DNA of 64,000 nucleotides from Gnetum montanum (GCA_015680685.1 MNCI01023815.1:276683-340682), one strand, 5' to 3'; positions 1 through 11,619 are shown, counted from the stretch's first letter. Notes: generated from the sequence alone by a model not told the origin. Translations and numbers: made by a program.

Positions 1-2252
1 CCTCGCTACTCATCACACCCCAATGATACTCAAGAACTTTTGTCATCCAACTTAGACATCCTTAGTGAAGATGGGGCATCCCATGGAACGAGGGGGCCCG
101 TAAGGCCTAGGACCTTCTCAATAGTTAACAAGGATTTATCCAGGGATGATTGGGAGACTACAAAAGTCATGGCGAGTCTTCCAGTTCTTCCTCTTCCTTT
201 GCTCCTTCAACATCAAGTCGTGACACAGATGACCGTCTTTTAAGGGGTTGGCATAGAAATAAAAATCAGGCCCACGGGCAAAGTCAAAAATGCTAACATG
301 AACAAAGACAACATCGTTCCAACTCGCAAACTCATAACCTACCTAGTGACGATGAACCCCTGCTGGTCATTAAGAGCCTAATGCATATACAAGAGGTTGT
401 TCGAATAGCCCGCAGGCATCATAAGGAAAGTCGTCTACCTGTGCTTGATTTAAACAACTTTCCCAAATTTTTAGAAGGCTATGATTTAGATCTGCAACAA
501 CATCTACAAGCCTTCCATGATACCTGTGTATGGAACAATATCGATAATGGATGGCAAAAAATTAAGCTATTTCTTGTGACACTCGTTGGCCAAGCAAAAA
601 TATGGTATAGGTCCCTAAAACCCAAATCAATTCGATGTTGGCCAACAATGGTAGAGCTCTTCAACAAAAGATATCAAACTTATGCAAGAGTGTCAGCCTT
701 GAGGAAACAAATCCAAAGGTGGAAACAAGCACAACATGAACCCTTGGACATGGCCTTAGAAAGATATTATGCATTGTTAAACAAATGCCTAGGCCATGAG
801 TTCTTCAAGGAGAGGCTAATGTAACACATAATTGATGGGCTCTGTAATGAAACAAGGGAGACCCTAGGGATGTATGCCCAAGGTTAACTATATGAGCTAC
901 AAATCCATCAACTCCAAGAGCTTATTAAGTAGGTAGCAAAAGAAGAAGGAGAAATGGCTAAATGGGAAAATGTTGAAAAATCTCAACAGGACCAAAATCT
1001 TAAATCAACAAAGGTCCACAATCAGAAAGAGGAGAAATCAACTCACCCCAAGGAGGTGGAATCATCTTTGCCAACACTGCAATCATTAGATGAAATTGAG
1101 GCAAAGATCAATAAGATGATGGAATGGGTGCATAAAAAATGCAGAGAATATGTCAACATTATTGGAGGTAGAGTTATGATGAACCAAGAAATAGGAAAAA
1201 ACATCTTTAGACAATCAGAAAGAAGGATTGAAGAGAATAATAACTCAACTGTTAATCATATGTATCAATGCAACATTTGCCTGTACGATCACCCTAAGGG
1301 TTAATGCCCAATTTTGTCCCATTTACATAAGCATTGGGGAAGACTGTTACATCCAAAGTTCGTACAGAAATATTGTGTTCGATCATAGTGGCAACAATCC
1401 TAGTTGTGGGGGAGGACACCCTCGAACTAGGTACACCCTTCATATCATCCGAACCCAAGTGCCTATCAAGTTCAACATCTTATTTTTCCAACTGGGTCAA
1501 CATACTCTATCTCACCATATTATTATCATTCTCCTCAATACCATCAATCCATATCCTTTCCAACAGGACCACCACCTTGGGTACCTTGCACTTCTCCTCA
1601 ATTCCAACATTCTTATCCTTTACCTCCTTCTACATCGCCACCAGTTGTTCTCGAGGGATTTTCATCACAGCATCAACCCATGAATGTTACTTGTGCTTCT
1701 ACTATCAACAGTAGTGGGAATCCTCCACAACATCATAGGCTTCCCTTCTTTAGATGTGACCATAAAAAGGGACACCATAGTTCAGAAACCACTGCATTCG
1801 CCAACTTAGCACAAGTCCAACACGGTGGTGCATCTTCCTCTTCGAACCCAATGCCTCATATTACCTTATCAAGGCCACCACTCAATAATCCAACAACCAT
1901 GCAGCCCAATGAATATAGCCACATGGGGAGACATGTTGATCCTTGCATGCCATCTTACGGTCACAAGTACCATAGTGGGTCAACTCCTTATAAATTAACC
2001 ACATCTTATAACTTGCCCCACTATGTCAACTCTAATCAAGTGTGTGAACCCCAATGGGGTAAGTATGACCGAGTCCCAATATTTCTAACATGCAAGGATC
2101 CCAACCTTCAATTTATTAATTCTAGCCATGCTCAACTGTCTAGTTATGGGGGGTATCCCCATTTTAGCAAAAGCATAATTAATAAATGTTTTCCCTTTTC
2201 TTTAATCTTGAAATTTTTGTTTTTCAATGTTTCACTTTTCAACTTTTTTTGA
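1..2252 (+). pseudogene. gag pseudogene of copy A
   Basis: One reading frame (381-824, 954-1304, 1680-2252) carries a retrotransposon gag domain, with WYRSLKPKSI followed by a helical stretch near 600-800. Further on is a zinc-knuckle-like CNICLYDH motif at about 1269-1292, and then a proline/serine/histidine-rich tail with a second Cys/His cluster (FFRCDHKKGHH, about 1747). In-frame stops occur near 822, 885, 930 and 1302, so it cannot give a full protein. The region 1-300 carries a serine-rich segment that is also present in copy C but missing from B and D. Gag would form the virus-like particle. The family assignment rests on domain pattern and on the three sister copies. Confidence 0.8.
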
Positions 2253-3579
2253 TCTTTTTGCATTTTTGTCTTTTTATCTTTTTACCTTTTTATGAGTAAT
2301 CTCATCTAGGAATAAAACACTCCTGTGAACCGTTGGTTGAGGTGTTATTTTATGCTATCAAGTCTCAGGTGACTAATTATTTGAATAGCGAGCCGACAAC
2401 ATCCATCCACCCATTCTATTAATAAGGGTTACTACCCTGGGTACAATGATATTATTAATCATTAAAACTTAAAGTAACCTTGTGTTATTATACCCAGAGT
2501 GAAGAAGGATGGACTAAGCGAGAATGGCTAGGGTGTGACATCAAGGGGACTTGTGGATTCTCTTTGGTGACATCTGTGGGAGTTATCATGCAGCTTTGTT
2601 ATACTAAGATCCTTGTAGATCTAATGAAAAATGGGAGTAAGAGTAATCAAAAGGTACTCAATCAAGAAAAAATAATGCTATTCTAGGGGGTCCCATTGGA
2701 AAGACATGTACCCATGCCTAAAGGTAGGCGACTTCTTTGGATTAAGCATTCAAAAAAAAAAGTATGTGCCAAAGCAGCCACACAAAAAGAACAAAGGAAA
2801 AAAAACATGTGTGCCACAAAGCAAAATCACTCCTCCCTTGAACGAAACGTCAAGTGATCATACGCCTTGCTATCATGGTGCTCTTATGGTTGTCCATCAT
2901 TGGATGAAGCAATGCGATGTCACTGATTAGAGGAATGGACTTTGTCCTAATTTGTGAAAAATGGGTTAATGACACATTAATCATGCCTTACACTAAGGAT
3001 TCATTATGCCCTAGGTCAGTTACCTCATGTCCCAATCTCTGCAATCCCTTCTACAATTTACCTCATCTCATTGTTCATGTAATTGTGACTCATGTCTTAT
3101 ATAGCATTGAATTCATATCTCATCACAGTGGTATCAACATGTGTGTGTTTTGTTGCATTAGCGTAGATTACATTTAACCCTTCTAGTGCCTACAGACATT
3201 TTAAGGTGTGGTTATGCAAGGGCAATATAGGTTGGAACCTACTTTGGGGAGGACCCACTTGCCTGACTTTTGTAATTTGTACTTGTTGCACACCACCACA
3301 TCATTTTATACCCTCCAAGTACTTCATTGCCAAATATATTCTTTCCTTTATCATCATTTTATTAAGTGTTTCTTAAAACCATTACGTGTCCTTTGATGTG
3401 TCACCTAAAAAAACTAGGTTCGACATTAAACCTTTATGGAAACTTCCTTGAAAAAAAAATCAACTCTAAAATCACACTAAGCAAAGAATTCAACATTTAT
3501 CAAAGGCAATGAATAAGGTATGAAATAATTGAACTTCTTTCAATAACCTTACTAATAATTGATCTTTGTGTGAGTGTAG
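2253..3579 (+). other. Spacer between gag and ORF2 of copy A, non-coding
   Basis: No convincing reading frame. Several blocks (2290-2700, 2860-3130, 3200-3330) recur in the same order in copies B (30520-31560), C (42600-43400, reverse) and D (51480-52300, reverse), so this is a conserved non-coding part of the element. An A/G-rich run lies at about 2748-2812. Unlike B, C and D, this copy jumps from about 3365 to just before ORF2 and has lost the TATA-containing segment. Confidence 0.6.
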
Positions 3580-4086
3580 ATGGCCCCTAAAAGAGGAAAA
3601 CAAGGACCTTCTCAAGGTGCAACTGAACACCTAGGGGGAGGCAAAGACCAAGGACCTCATGCAGAACATGTAGTGCAGGAGGCACAACCATTCAACATCC
3701 ATCAGGGAACTCCTATCACTGCATAATCTGGCCAAGAAAAAGGTTGAGAGGTTAGGGCCCGAGCCTATGAAGAGGAACGATGACTATTTGCGACATGGCA
3801 TGTCAAGGTCAATCAAGTGTTCCTGCAGCTACCATGTCCATGGAAAGTGCCAACTCCATCAAACATTGGAACATCAGCATGGATGGCTCATAATCCATGG
3901 ATAGAAGAGGAAAAACTTCAAGCGCTTCTTCAATGGTATCACTCTCAGAAGCCTAGAGCGCAGAACAAAGGAAAGGCACCCATGGAGGAGCTGCCACCAC
4001 AAGGAACCACATCAGTTCTGATAAATTTTGTAATTTTTGTGTCTGTGTCCCAATTTTTTTGTGTTCAACTCTCCACTACGGCATGA
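3580..4086 (+). pseudogene. ORF2 of copy A, internally deleted
   Basis: ATG at 3580 opens a frame beginning MAPKRGKQGPSQGA, matching the ORF2 starts of copies B, C and D. After roughly 50 codons there are three in-frame stops (near 3724, 3745 and 3781). The frame then joins directly to the ORF2 C-terminus (FLQLPCPWKVPTPSNIG at about 3820, ending near PPQGTTS at about 4015). The whole mobile-domain and coiled-coil middle, about 2.2 kb in copies B and D, is missing. The join looks like one internal deletion. The product is not functional. Confidence 0.75.
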
Positions 4087-4099
4087 ATAAATTTATAGT

Positions 4100-5483
4100 T
4101 GTTGCGATCGAAAATGTCGGTGGTTGGAAAACACCAAGAGGTCGTCGGTTGCAACAGTCTTAACCCCGGATTCGGGCGAGGGTCGTGCTAGATAAAATGA
4201 AAACGAGGCACCCTGAACAGTCTGGTCGATCAGATAGGGACTTAGTCAGTGTTAATATAACCTTTTTCAAACGAATAATTTGAAAATGGGATTTATAACA
4301 TAAAGTAATCTTTAAACGTAAAAGGAGCAGAAAAAGATGTAAAATGCAATGATAAGCAAGAAGACAAAGTAAAATGCAGTTAGAAAAATGCACTGCTTCA
4401 AGAACGTGACTTCACTCTGTCAAGGTGGATACAATTGGTTGCATGGCACTGAGGGGTGCAAGGATCCCAAGAGTAACCAAGATGTTTAGAGTAAGACAAC
4501 TGTATGCTTGAATGCGAACTCGAGAGTCAACAATGCAAAATGCTATGGGGCTGGCAAGAAAGAGCGGAGAAAAATGCCAAACAAGAGTGCCAACTGTTTA
4601 CAATGTCAAGCAAGATGTTTACAATGCTCAGGAATACAATGCTAACTTTTTGCTTGCCAGCCAGCCAATTCACCAACCAGCCGCCTAGTCACCTTTTCCC
4701 CCCTTGAGCGTTGCTCATTAGGATATTTATAGGGCCAAGGGCACGTGAAAGATGTAGTTTGGACACCACGTGTCCTGGGCCTGTGTTGACGTGTCTGTGC
4801 TGCGTGGGCGTGCACGACTATTGGACATGCATGACCGTTGGATGAGCCTACTATGATGTAATTACGAGCCTACCATGCTGTAATTACGTTGTCAAAACTT
4901 GGAGATGTGTGCCAACGGTCCAAGCTGGTGAAGTGCACTGACGTAGCGTAACTGCTTGCTACGCTGCGCTATGCTTTGTAGCATAGCATGTTGGCATAGC
5001 ATAGCATCTTGCTACACTGTGCTACGCTATGCATCGTAGCATAGCGTAGCCACCAATTTAAGGTAAAAACTTGTGTTGCATCCTACTGCATGTGTCGGAA
5101 ACCTTTGAAGTGCTTTGACCACTTTTTGCATACTTGTTACACTATGCTACACTACGTAGCGTAGCAGCTGGCCTTAGTTGCAAAAACGTCGCCAATATGC
5201 AAATTTTGCTTTTTGCACTGTGAATCTTGCGAACTTGCTGATCCTGCCCTTTAATATGCCTTTCGTTGCTCCAGTAGAGTTGTTATGCTGTGCTACGCTA
5301 CGTAGCGTAGCAATCAACATGGCCTACTTTTTTGTCGAGTTTGCTATTTTTTGGTGAAGGAGCCATTGCTAAAGAACTTGGGGCTAAGCGAAGCAACTAT
5401 TTTCAAAGGTCAGAGGCGTTGACTGAGTGCATTTGAAATCACTAAGTAGGCCAAGCCTTCTTGCCTTACTCTCACTACACTGT
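4100..5483 (-). repeat. Left (3') LTR of the Tat-like element, part alignable to the right LTR
   Basis: From TGTTGCGATCG at 4100 this aligns continuously with 15648-17004, with mostly transition differences as expected of methylated, deaminated repeats. The true LTR end lies further right, between about 5483 and 7500, but cannot be placed because the partner copy is truncated. Inside are a TATTTATAGGG box (about 4727, read on plus) and clusters of the word TAGCGTAGC and its complement. Confidence 0.75.
5291..5312. repeat. Perfect 22-bp palindrome in the Tat-like LTR
   Basis: The half-site TGCTACGCTAC is followed directly by its exact reverse complement. Related imperfect palindromes built from GCTACGC/GCGTAGC lie at about 4960-5050, 5140-5165, 5478-5515 and 5568-5600. 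The right LTR has the same sites at about 16485-16580, 16665-16697 and 16812-16834. Confidence 0.85.
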
Positions 5484-7207
5484 GCTACGCTGCGTAGCGT
5501 AGCATAGCATAGCATCTTGTCTTGCAACAATTTACGGTTCACTGTTTGAAGAACTATCTCCTAAAGCCTGCTATGCTATATAGCGTAGCGTAGTGTAGCA
5601 AACTCCTTAACTAGAAAACTTGTCAAAATTTTTTGTGCATTTTGAGCACCGCTGAGAACTCTCTGCGTCGCCTCTAAGTAGGCTGTCGGCTGGATGAACT
5701 ACTCAAGTGGGCAAGCTGGAGAATTCGTTGAGCCTACTGACACCGGGAGTAGAAAACTTTCCGAACTGGATAGTTTGAACTTCGGAGCATCCATCTCCTA
5801 AAGAATTACCGTGACGCTGCTCGAATTTCCAGGGCCTAGTGAAGCAAGAATGCCTTAGAAATTTAGGGTGTTTCATTGGCCTGTCTTTGTCAACGTCTAG
5901 AGGATGGGCCCAAGAGACATTGACAAAGAATACGAAACACCATGGAAGACAAAACGCTAACATTGTTGTTTGGTGATCATCAAGACGTTACTTAGTTGTG
6001 CTTGAGAGTGTTGCATTGGTTTTTTGCAGGGGGAAAGGGCAAAGCAAGGAAGAAGGAGGTTCAGAAAAAGGATAAAGATAAAACTTAGCAGAATCCCTCA
6101 TCAAAGTGCTCATGAGGGAGTCGTTCGTGTGGTCATCTTTACTTTTGTTGACCTTCGACCTCTCGTCGAAATGCTTGGATAGGGTGATTGCGAAACAACT
6201 TACGTGCACTCTCTTATGCTTTTGCCTTTTGCTGTTTCGCCGTTTACATTTGCGAACAACCTTGTTGCAGGATATGTGTTTCTTTCCTCGAATGAGTTGT
6301 GTTACATCCACGAGGGGGTTTTAACTTGCCTACAAATGCTTCCCATGTGGTGAGCTATGTTATGCACGTCATGGACTTTACGGTTGAGAAAACAGGATGG
6401 CTTAACAGGCATTGGAAAAAAGCTTGTAAAAGAGGGGAGTGAGTAGGAATTGCAGGTGTAAGGAGTAAGGTAAAGGGAAGGAGTTTAGAAGGTAGGACAG
6501 GATGTGCACTCTAAGGTAGCCAAGCTAATTAAGACAACCACTTCGCAACGTTGTAGCACTTGCTGTTGTGGTGAGACGCATCTTTAGTCGCACCCTGCCA
6601 ACACGACAGAGAGCAAAATAGAAGAAACAACCATGATGCAAAATGAGGGCAAAGGTCTTGCTTGCTGTAGATGTTGTTGAAGCTCTTGAACATCTTTGCT
6701 AGTGCATGGTGTACAAAGTAGGAAGGCCAGCAATGGCCTTGGTAGCTTCAGCTTGGAGGAGTTGGCATCGAAGGAGTGGGGAGTTGCTATGAGCGCGGAT
6801 GCTCTAGAATCCCTACCTAAGGCATGCATTCTCAATTCATCTATGGGATCAACTACCACACAGCTAAACGTCGCTTGAGCCTAGACACTGGTAGGGAGCT
6901 GGAGGGTAGCAATATTGTGGCTAGGCCACAATACTACCGGAACTCCAGCAGCAGGCACTAACCAAGGAACTACTGTCAAGGCGATGGGCTATGGCAATGG
7001 TAGGTCTGGGGGGTCAGTGAGATGTCATAAGAACATCTTCGGGGGATCAGCAAGATACCAGGAGCGGCGACATTGCATATGTTCCAGATCATGTTTTCAT
7101 CGCATGGTGAACTGCATTCTAGAATGACAACATCTCATGCCATGTCAGCACTGTGCACGCTCGCTTGATGTGTACTTGGTGCAGATGCATGCTGAGGACG
7201 TGCCACG
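5484..7207. other. 3' untranslated part of the Tat-like element (remaining LTR plus leader), no gene
   Basis: This should hold the rest of the 3' LTR and the region between LTR and integrase. Only short open frames occur, on both strands, without recognisable domains. No clear polypurine tract was found to fix the LTR boundary. Confidence 0.4.
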
Positions 7208-7529
7208 AACCCAATTTAAGGTCCTGGTAGACCATGTGCTAGTTTAAGGTCCCAATAGACCGTTGTGCTGGTTTAAGGTCCCAGCAGACCGTATGTGCCA
7301 GTTTAACATCATAGCAGACTTGTTATGCCAGTTTATAGTCATAGCAGACTAGCTATACTAGTTTTACGTTGTAGCATATGAGTTGTGCTAGTTTTACGTC
7401 GTAGCGAACAAGCTGTGCCAATTTTCCATTGTAGCGGACAAGCTGTGCCAGTTTTACATCGTAGCGGATGAGTTGTGCTAGTTTTACGTCATAGCAGATG
7501 AGCTATGCCAGTTTTATGTCGTAGTGGAA
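7208..7529. repeat. Tandem array, about 30-bp unit, about 11 copies
   Basis: Contiguous degenerate units of the type TGCTAGTTTTACGTCGTAGC plus ten more bases repeat with a 29-30 bp period, for example at 7237, 7266 and 7296. Early units contain GGTC...GACC that could pair as a small hairpin. It lies between the integrase and the 3' LTR, a place where Tat/Ogre-type elements commonly carry tandem repeats. Confidence 0.8.
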
Positions 7530-7559
7530 AATGCTTACCATGTTCATGCTTCAAATGTA

Positions 7560-8833
7560 GTACGACTTGAGTTATGAATGATTCACCAGATTTGTGAACT
7601 CGTTGCTGTCCATGTCTGCCAGCTTGAAGGCTCCATTCCCAAAGGCTTTGGTGACCATGTATGGGCCTTTCCAGTTGGCTGAGAATTTGCTCACATGCTC
7701 ACGGAAAGCCTTGAGGATGAGGTCTCCCTTCTGTATTGGCCGTTGATGTGGGTTTGCATGATGTTTTTGCCGTTTCTTGCTCTAGTAGTGTTCTATGTGG
7801 TTCAACGTTTGTGCACGCTCCTCCTCTATTGAGTCGAGGTCAATAATTCTCGACTCGTTGCTCTGGGCTTCGCTCATGACATCAGATAGGATCATCTGAA
7901 GTGACGGTACCTGCAACTCAAGAGGCAACATAGCTTCAGATCCATAAATAATATTGTAAGGAGTCTTACTCGTCGCAATCCTACATGTCATCCTGTAAGC
8001 CCATAGCACATAGAGGATTTGCCCGTGCCACCACCTCTTGTTGTTGTTAAGTATCCTCTTCATCAAGTTAATGATGGACTTATTTGTAGCCTCCACCTGC
8101 CCATTCGCCTGCCGGTAATACGGGGAGGAAAATGATTGCCTGATGCCCAGATTGCTGCAAAAGGTTCAGGTTTCCATACTACTGAATTGTGGTCCATTGT
8201 CGGTTACAATAGTCATTGGAAGCCCAAACCTTGTTACGATGTTGTCTAGGATGAAGTGGCAAACCTGCTAAGATGTTGTCTTCATCAGGGGGATAGCTTT
8301 CACCCACTTAGTAAAATACTTGGTGGCTGTGATGATGAAGCTATGCCCTATGGAGGACTTAGGCATGATCAGTCCTATGAGGTCTAATCCCCATCACTGG
8401 AAAGGCCACATAATCTACGTTGGNGGTGGACACATAGCACCTAGAGCTATGGCTATGAAAATCAGATGCCTAGGGTACTACTAGCCCCATATGGAGCATG
8501 ATTGCCTATTAAAGGTCAAGACGTGTGACACATGCAAGAGATACGTAAATCCCATACACGTCTCACCTACGAAGCTGCACCCGACGTAGATTATGTGGCC
8601 TTTCCAGTGATGGGGATTAGACCTCATAGGACTGATCATGCCTAAGTCCTCCATAGGGCATAGCTTCATCATCACAGCCACCAAGTATTTTACTAAGTGG
8701 GTGAAAGCTATCCCCCTGAGGAAGACAACATCTTAGCAGGTCTGCCACTTCATCCTGGACAACATTGTGACAAGTTGGGCATCGAAAATTGACCACAATT
8801 CAGTAGTACGGAAACCCGAACCTTNGTTGCAAA
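7560..8833 (-). pseudogene. Integrase domain of the Tat-like element, broken
   Basis: Read on minus, 7782-8096 encodes the end of the integrase core (WWHGQILYVLWAYRM, KTPYNIIYGSEAMLPLEL). The frame then continues to a chromodomain-proximal GPY-like segment (WKGPYMVTKAFGNGAFKL, about 7600-7680). The core upstream of this (ATKYFTKWVKAIPLR type) appears twice, once on minus at 8164-8423 and once inverted on plus at 8585-8824, each bounded by a single N. Stops and the inversion make it non-functional as assembled. Integrase would insert the cDNA into the genome. Confidence 0.8.
8164..8824. repeat. Inverted duplication of an integrase segment, bounded by Ns
   Basis: 8164-8423 is found again, reverse-complemented and a few percent diverged, at 8585-8824. 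The centre (8425-8584) is integrase-type sequence too. Single Ns at 8424 and 8825 coincide with the edges, suggesting that a contig from a related element copy was placed in the wrong orientation. Confidence 0.8.
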
Positions 8834-9229
8834 CTATTTGAGCAAGCTTTTTGCAAGGTTGCAATAAGGTTGCAGATGCGTAGCTTTGTAGGCATAGACC
8901 TCAGTGATTTGATTCACAACTAGTTGCGAATCTTTGCAAGTTGCCAGGTGTTGTATGCGTAATGTTTGGGCAATCGAGAGGCCTTTGAGTAGCCCTTCAT
9001 ACTCTACCACGTTGTTCATGTAGGAGAACGCAAAGCGATAATCAAAAGGGTGCATTTCCCCAGAGGGGAACGTAATGATGGCAACTGCACTACCCTCTCA
9101 TGCGGTCGAGGCACTGTCAAAGTGTAGAGTAGCTTCCAGGTGCGATGGGATAGCGTTGATAGTGTTAACATGTTCGTTTGGGAATTTGGGATCTATGGTT
9201 GCCTGGTCATCGATGGGTGAGGCTGTAAG
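8834..9229 (-). pseudogene. Second RNase H-like domain of the Tat-like element
   Basis: The translation contains NNVVEYEGLLKGLSIAQTL, then CKDSQLVVNQITEVY. This matches the EYEAL...DSQLVVNQ pattern of the additional, archaeal-type RNase H found in Tat-lineage Gypsy elements between the RT-RNase H and the integrase. It spans about 70 residues in one open frame (8834-9055) plus decayed sequence upstream. The assignment is by motif only. Confidence 0.65.
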
Positions 9230-9595
9230 TTATGTCGCTATAGCTTGACCCTTCGTTGACGACTGGCTCACATAGTGTAAGTCGAACTCCATATTTATTG
9301 CTTTCCATTGGGCTATCCTGCTACTTTCATACAAGTTGTTAGTTATAGCCCGGAGTATGTTGCTTTTGCAAATGATGTTAATTGTACTGCAAAAAAGGTA
9401 ATGCCTCCACTTTTTTAACGTAAATACTAAGGCAAGGCAATTTCTCTCTACTTTGTTGTATTTCGCCTCATGCGCTATTAATGCATGACTCAGATAGTAC
9501 ACTGGTATCTCAGATTCATTGTCTCGTTTCTGACATAACAATGCTGCGATAGATGTGTCGGAGGTGGCAAGGTAGACGAAGAAAGGTCCATCCCT
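9230..9595 (-). pseudogene. RNase H domain of the Tat-like element
   Basis: About 100 residues are open (9230-9541), with PVYYLSHAL, then EAKYNKVERNCLALVF and WRHYLF. This is the standard Ty3/Gypsy RNase H pattern (YxSk.L...E.rY...E.E.LALv...kkfr.Yl). The domain removes RNA from the RNA-DNA hybrid during reverse transcription. It follows the RT directly in frame order. Confidence 0.8.
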
Positions 9596-10680
9596 CTATG
9601 GCGGATGCATAATTGGGAGGTGTAAAAGCTCCTTCTTCAAGTCATCGAAGGCTTGTTGACATTGAGTTTTCCATTCGAAGTTAACCCCCTTTTTTAGAAG
9701 ATGTTGCATGGGGTGTAACTTGTCAGTTAACCTTGCTATAAACCTTCGGTTGAATTGTACCCTACCTTGCAACCCACACAATTCCTTAAGGTTTATAGGA
9801 GGTGCTAGGTTGGTGATAGCCTTAACTTTGTTAGGGTCCACCCATATTCCAGCCTCTGATACTACAAACCCTAACATGCATTCGGTTCTCACCCCGAAAA
9901 CACACTTTTAGGGTTGAGGTGCAAGTCATGCATTTGAAAACACTTGAGGACTACACTTAGATCACGAGGATGATCAGTGGCGTCTTTGGATTTAACCGCT
10001 ATATCATCCACGTACTCTTTTAGCGTTTCTAAGATGTAGTCATTAAAGATGTAAGTCATGGCTCGTTGGTAGGTCGCTCCAGCATTCTTGAGCCCAAAGG
10101 CATCATGGTGTAACAAAAGGTACCCCACGGGATCATGCAGGTTGTTGTTAGCTGATGCTCTGGGTTAATGCGAATTTGGTTGTAGTTGGAGAAACCATCC
10201 ATGAAGGATAATAGAGCATGATTAGCCGTGGTGTCAATGAGTTGATTGATGCTTGAAAGTGGAAAATCATCTTTGATTGTTGCTTTGTTCAGATCCTGGA
10301 AGTCTATACAGATTCGTATCCCTTTCATTTTCTTAGAAACTACAATGATGTTGGACACCCATTCTGAGTAATCAACTGCACGGATGAAACCAGCTTGGTA
10401 TACCTTAGTGATTTCATCCCGTACAGCCAGTGCAATTTCTGGTTTGACCTTACGAGCCTTCTGCTTGACTGCTTTCATGCTTGGGTCTAAGATGATGTTG
10501 TGTTGTATCAGCCTAGGGTCTAAACCTGACATATCACTGTATGACCATGCAAAGACTTTGATATTGTCTTGCAGAATCTTGGCTACATATTTGTGTGTCT
10601 GCAAATCTAGGAGGGAGCTAAGTTTTAACATTCTTACTTNTGTGTATAGCGAAAACTTGCAAAGTAGTGATAGTGTGTAA
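9596..10680 (-). pseudogene. Reverse transcriptase domain of the Tat-like element
   Basis: Minus-strand frames 10631-10056, 10128-9889 and 9892-9596 together cover an RT. They include the entry segment (AVKQKARKVKPEIALAVRDEI), RICIDFQDLNKATIKDDFPL, FMDGFSNYNQI, then FGLKNAGATYQRAM and the catalytic YVDDIAVKS at about 10003-10014, followed by the thumb/connection (LCGLQGRVQFNRRFIARL). Frameshifts near 10060-10130 and 9890 break it. The catalytic Asp pair is still present. A single N lies at 10640 just upstream. Confidence 0.9.
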
Positions 10681-10865
10681 GTATGATATAAAGATTAAAA
10701 TTTGCCTATTTCAGGTTATGGCAGACTGCTAAGGCATGGAGATGCAAAATTGCTAAAAGAAAAAATGTAAAAATGTTGATGTGAGAATGCGAAACTGCTA
10801 AAAGAAATGCAAATTTGCCGATGCGGAAACGTGAAACTGCTAGTTTAACGCCGTTGTGGACTGCG

Positions 10866-11320
10866 AATGCATAACAGATCGAAACTGCTAGTTTAAGGTC
10901 TTTTCGGACCACTAACTAGAGTGAAATACTACACTAGGAATGCTAGTTTAAGATCTTTTCGGACCATGGACTGTTTTTAGGCTAGTATGAGCCATAGCTA
11001 GTTTTAGGCCGTTTCGGGCCATAGCGTAGCATAGTTTTGGGCCATTTCAAGCTATAGCGTAGTATAGTTTTAGGCCATGTTGGGCATTAGTGTAGCATAG
11101 TTTTCAGCCATTGTGGACCATAACTAGTTTTAGGCTGTTTCGGGCCATAGCATAGCATAGTTTTAGGCCATTTCGGGTCGTAGCGTAGCATAGTTTTAGG
11201 CCATTTCGAGCCTTAGTGTAGCATAGTTTTAGGCCATTGCGGGCCATAGCTAGTTTTAGGTTATTTTGGCCCATAGCGTAGCATAGTTTTAGGCCATTTC
11301 TGGCTATGGCAAGGTATGCC
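10866..11320. repeat. Tandem array, about 33-bp unit, between protease and RT
   Basis: Degenerate units such as CATAGTTTTAGGCCATTTCG plus GGCC and a TAGCGTAG tail repeat about 12 times, with some units shortened to about 25 bp. Each unit can fold through GGCC-ATTTC-GGGCC. On minus it translates as a repetitive peptide (ARNGLKLCYAM), but this reflects the repeat and not a protein. It sits in the protease-RT interval that is non-coding and intron-like in Ogre-type elements. Confidence 0.8.
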
Positions 11321-11619
11321 AAAGAGATGATACGTTAACAATTTGGAGAAAGGCTAACTGGTAACTAACGTGGGTGTAAAGCAAAAAGGCGGTGAATGTA
11401 CAAGGGATGGCAACTGGGCAAGAAGCAGAGGGGTTGCTACACTATGCATAGCTTCTTCTTGACCCATCATAGGTTGAGCAGAACATAAGGCCAAGGCGCT
11501 TTGCCAGGGCCTTCGTTTACATCATTGTCCCCTACTTGGAAGGGCAACTTAGCCCACGTGCTTTCATTTTGGAAACTAGCTTATTGAGCCGATTCCCCCA
11601 CTGGATGGTTAGTATGTGC

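Larger units (their letters stand above)
1..4099 (+). mobile_element. Copy A, 5' visible part: pol-less LTR retrotransposon (gag + ORF2), interrupted
   Basis: The sequence runs parallel to copies B, C and D elsewhere in the window: gag, then a non-coding spacer, then a short ORF2. The 5' LTR and gag start lie left of the window. At 4100 the element is cut by a minus-strand Gypsy element. Its expected continuation, a polypurine tract plus 3' LTR, reappears at 18102-19021 after the assembly gap, so the two parts belong together. Relative to copy B it lacks about 0.6 kb upstream of ORF2 (the internal promoter-like segment) and most of the interior of ORF2. No reverse transcriptase, protease or integrase motif is visible. 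Confidence 0.85.

Noticed and set aside
5703-7127. Several open frames of 60-107 codons on both strands
   Set aside because: No domain, no conservation visible within the window, and all overlap the untranslated part of the Tat-like element.
7208-7529. CRISPR-like array with a 30-bp period
   Set aside because: Units are contiguous and degenerate with no unique spacers, and the locus is a plant retrotransposon.
8481-8684. A separate small gene on minus within the integrase region
   Set aside because: It is the antisense of the inverted integrase piece.
11104-11322. A repetitive protein (ARNGLKLCYA repeats) on minus
   Set aside because: It is the translation of the 33-bp tandem DNA array and has no start or context of its own.
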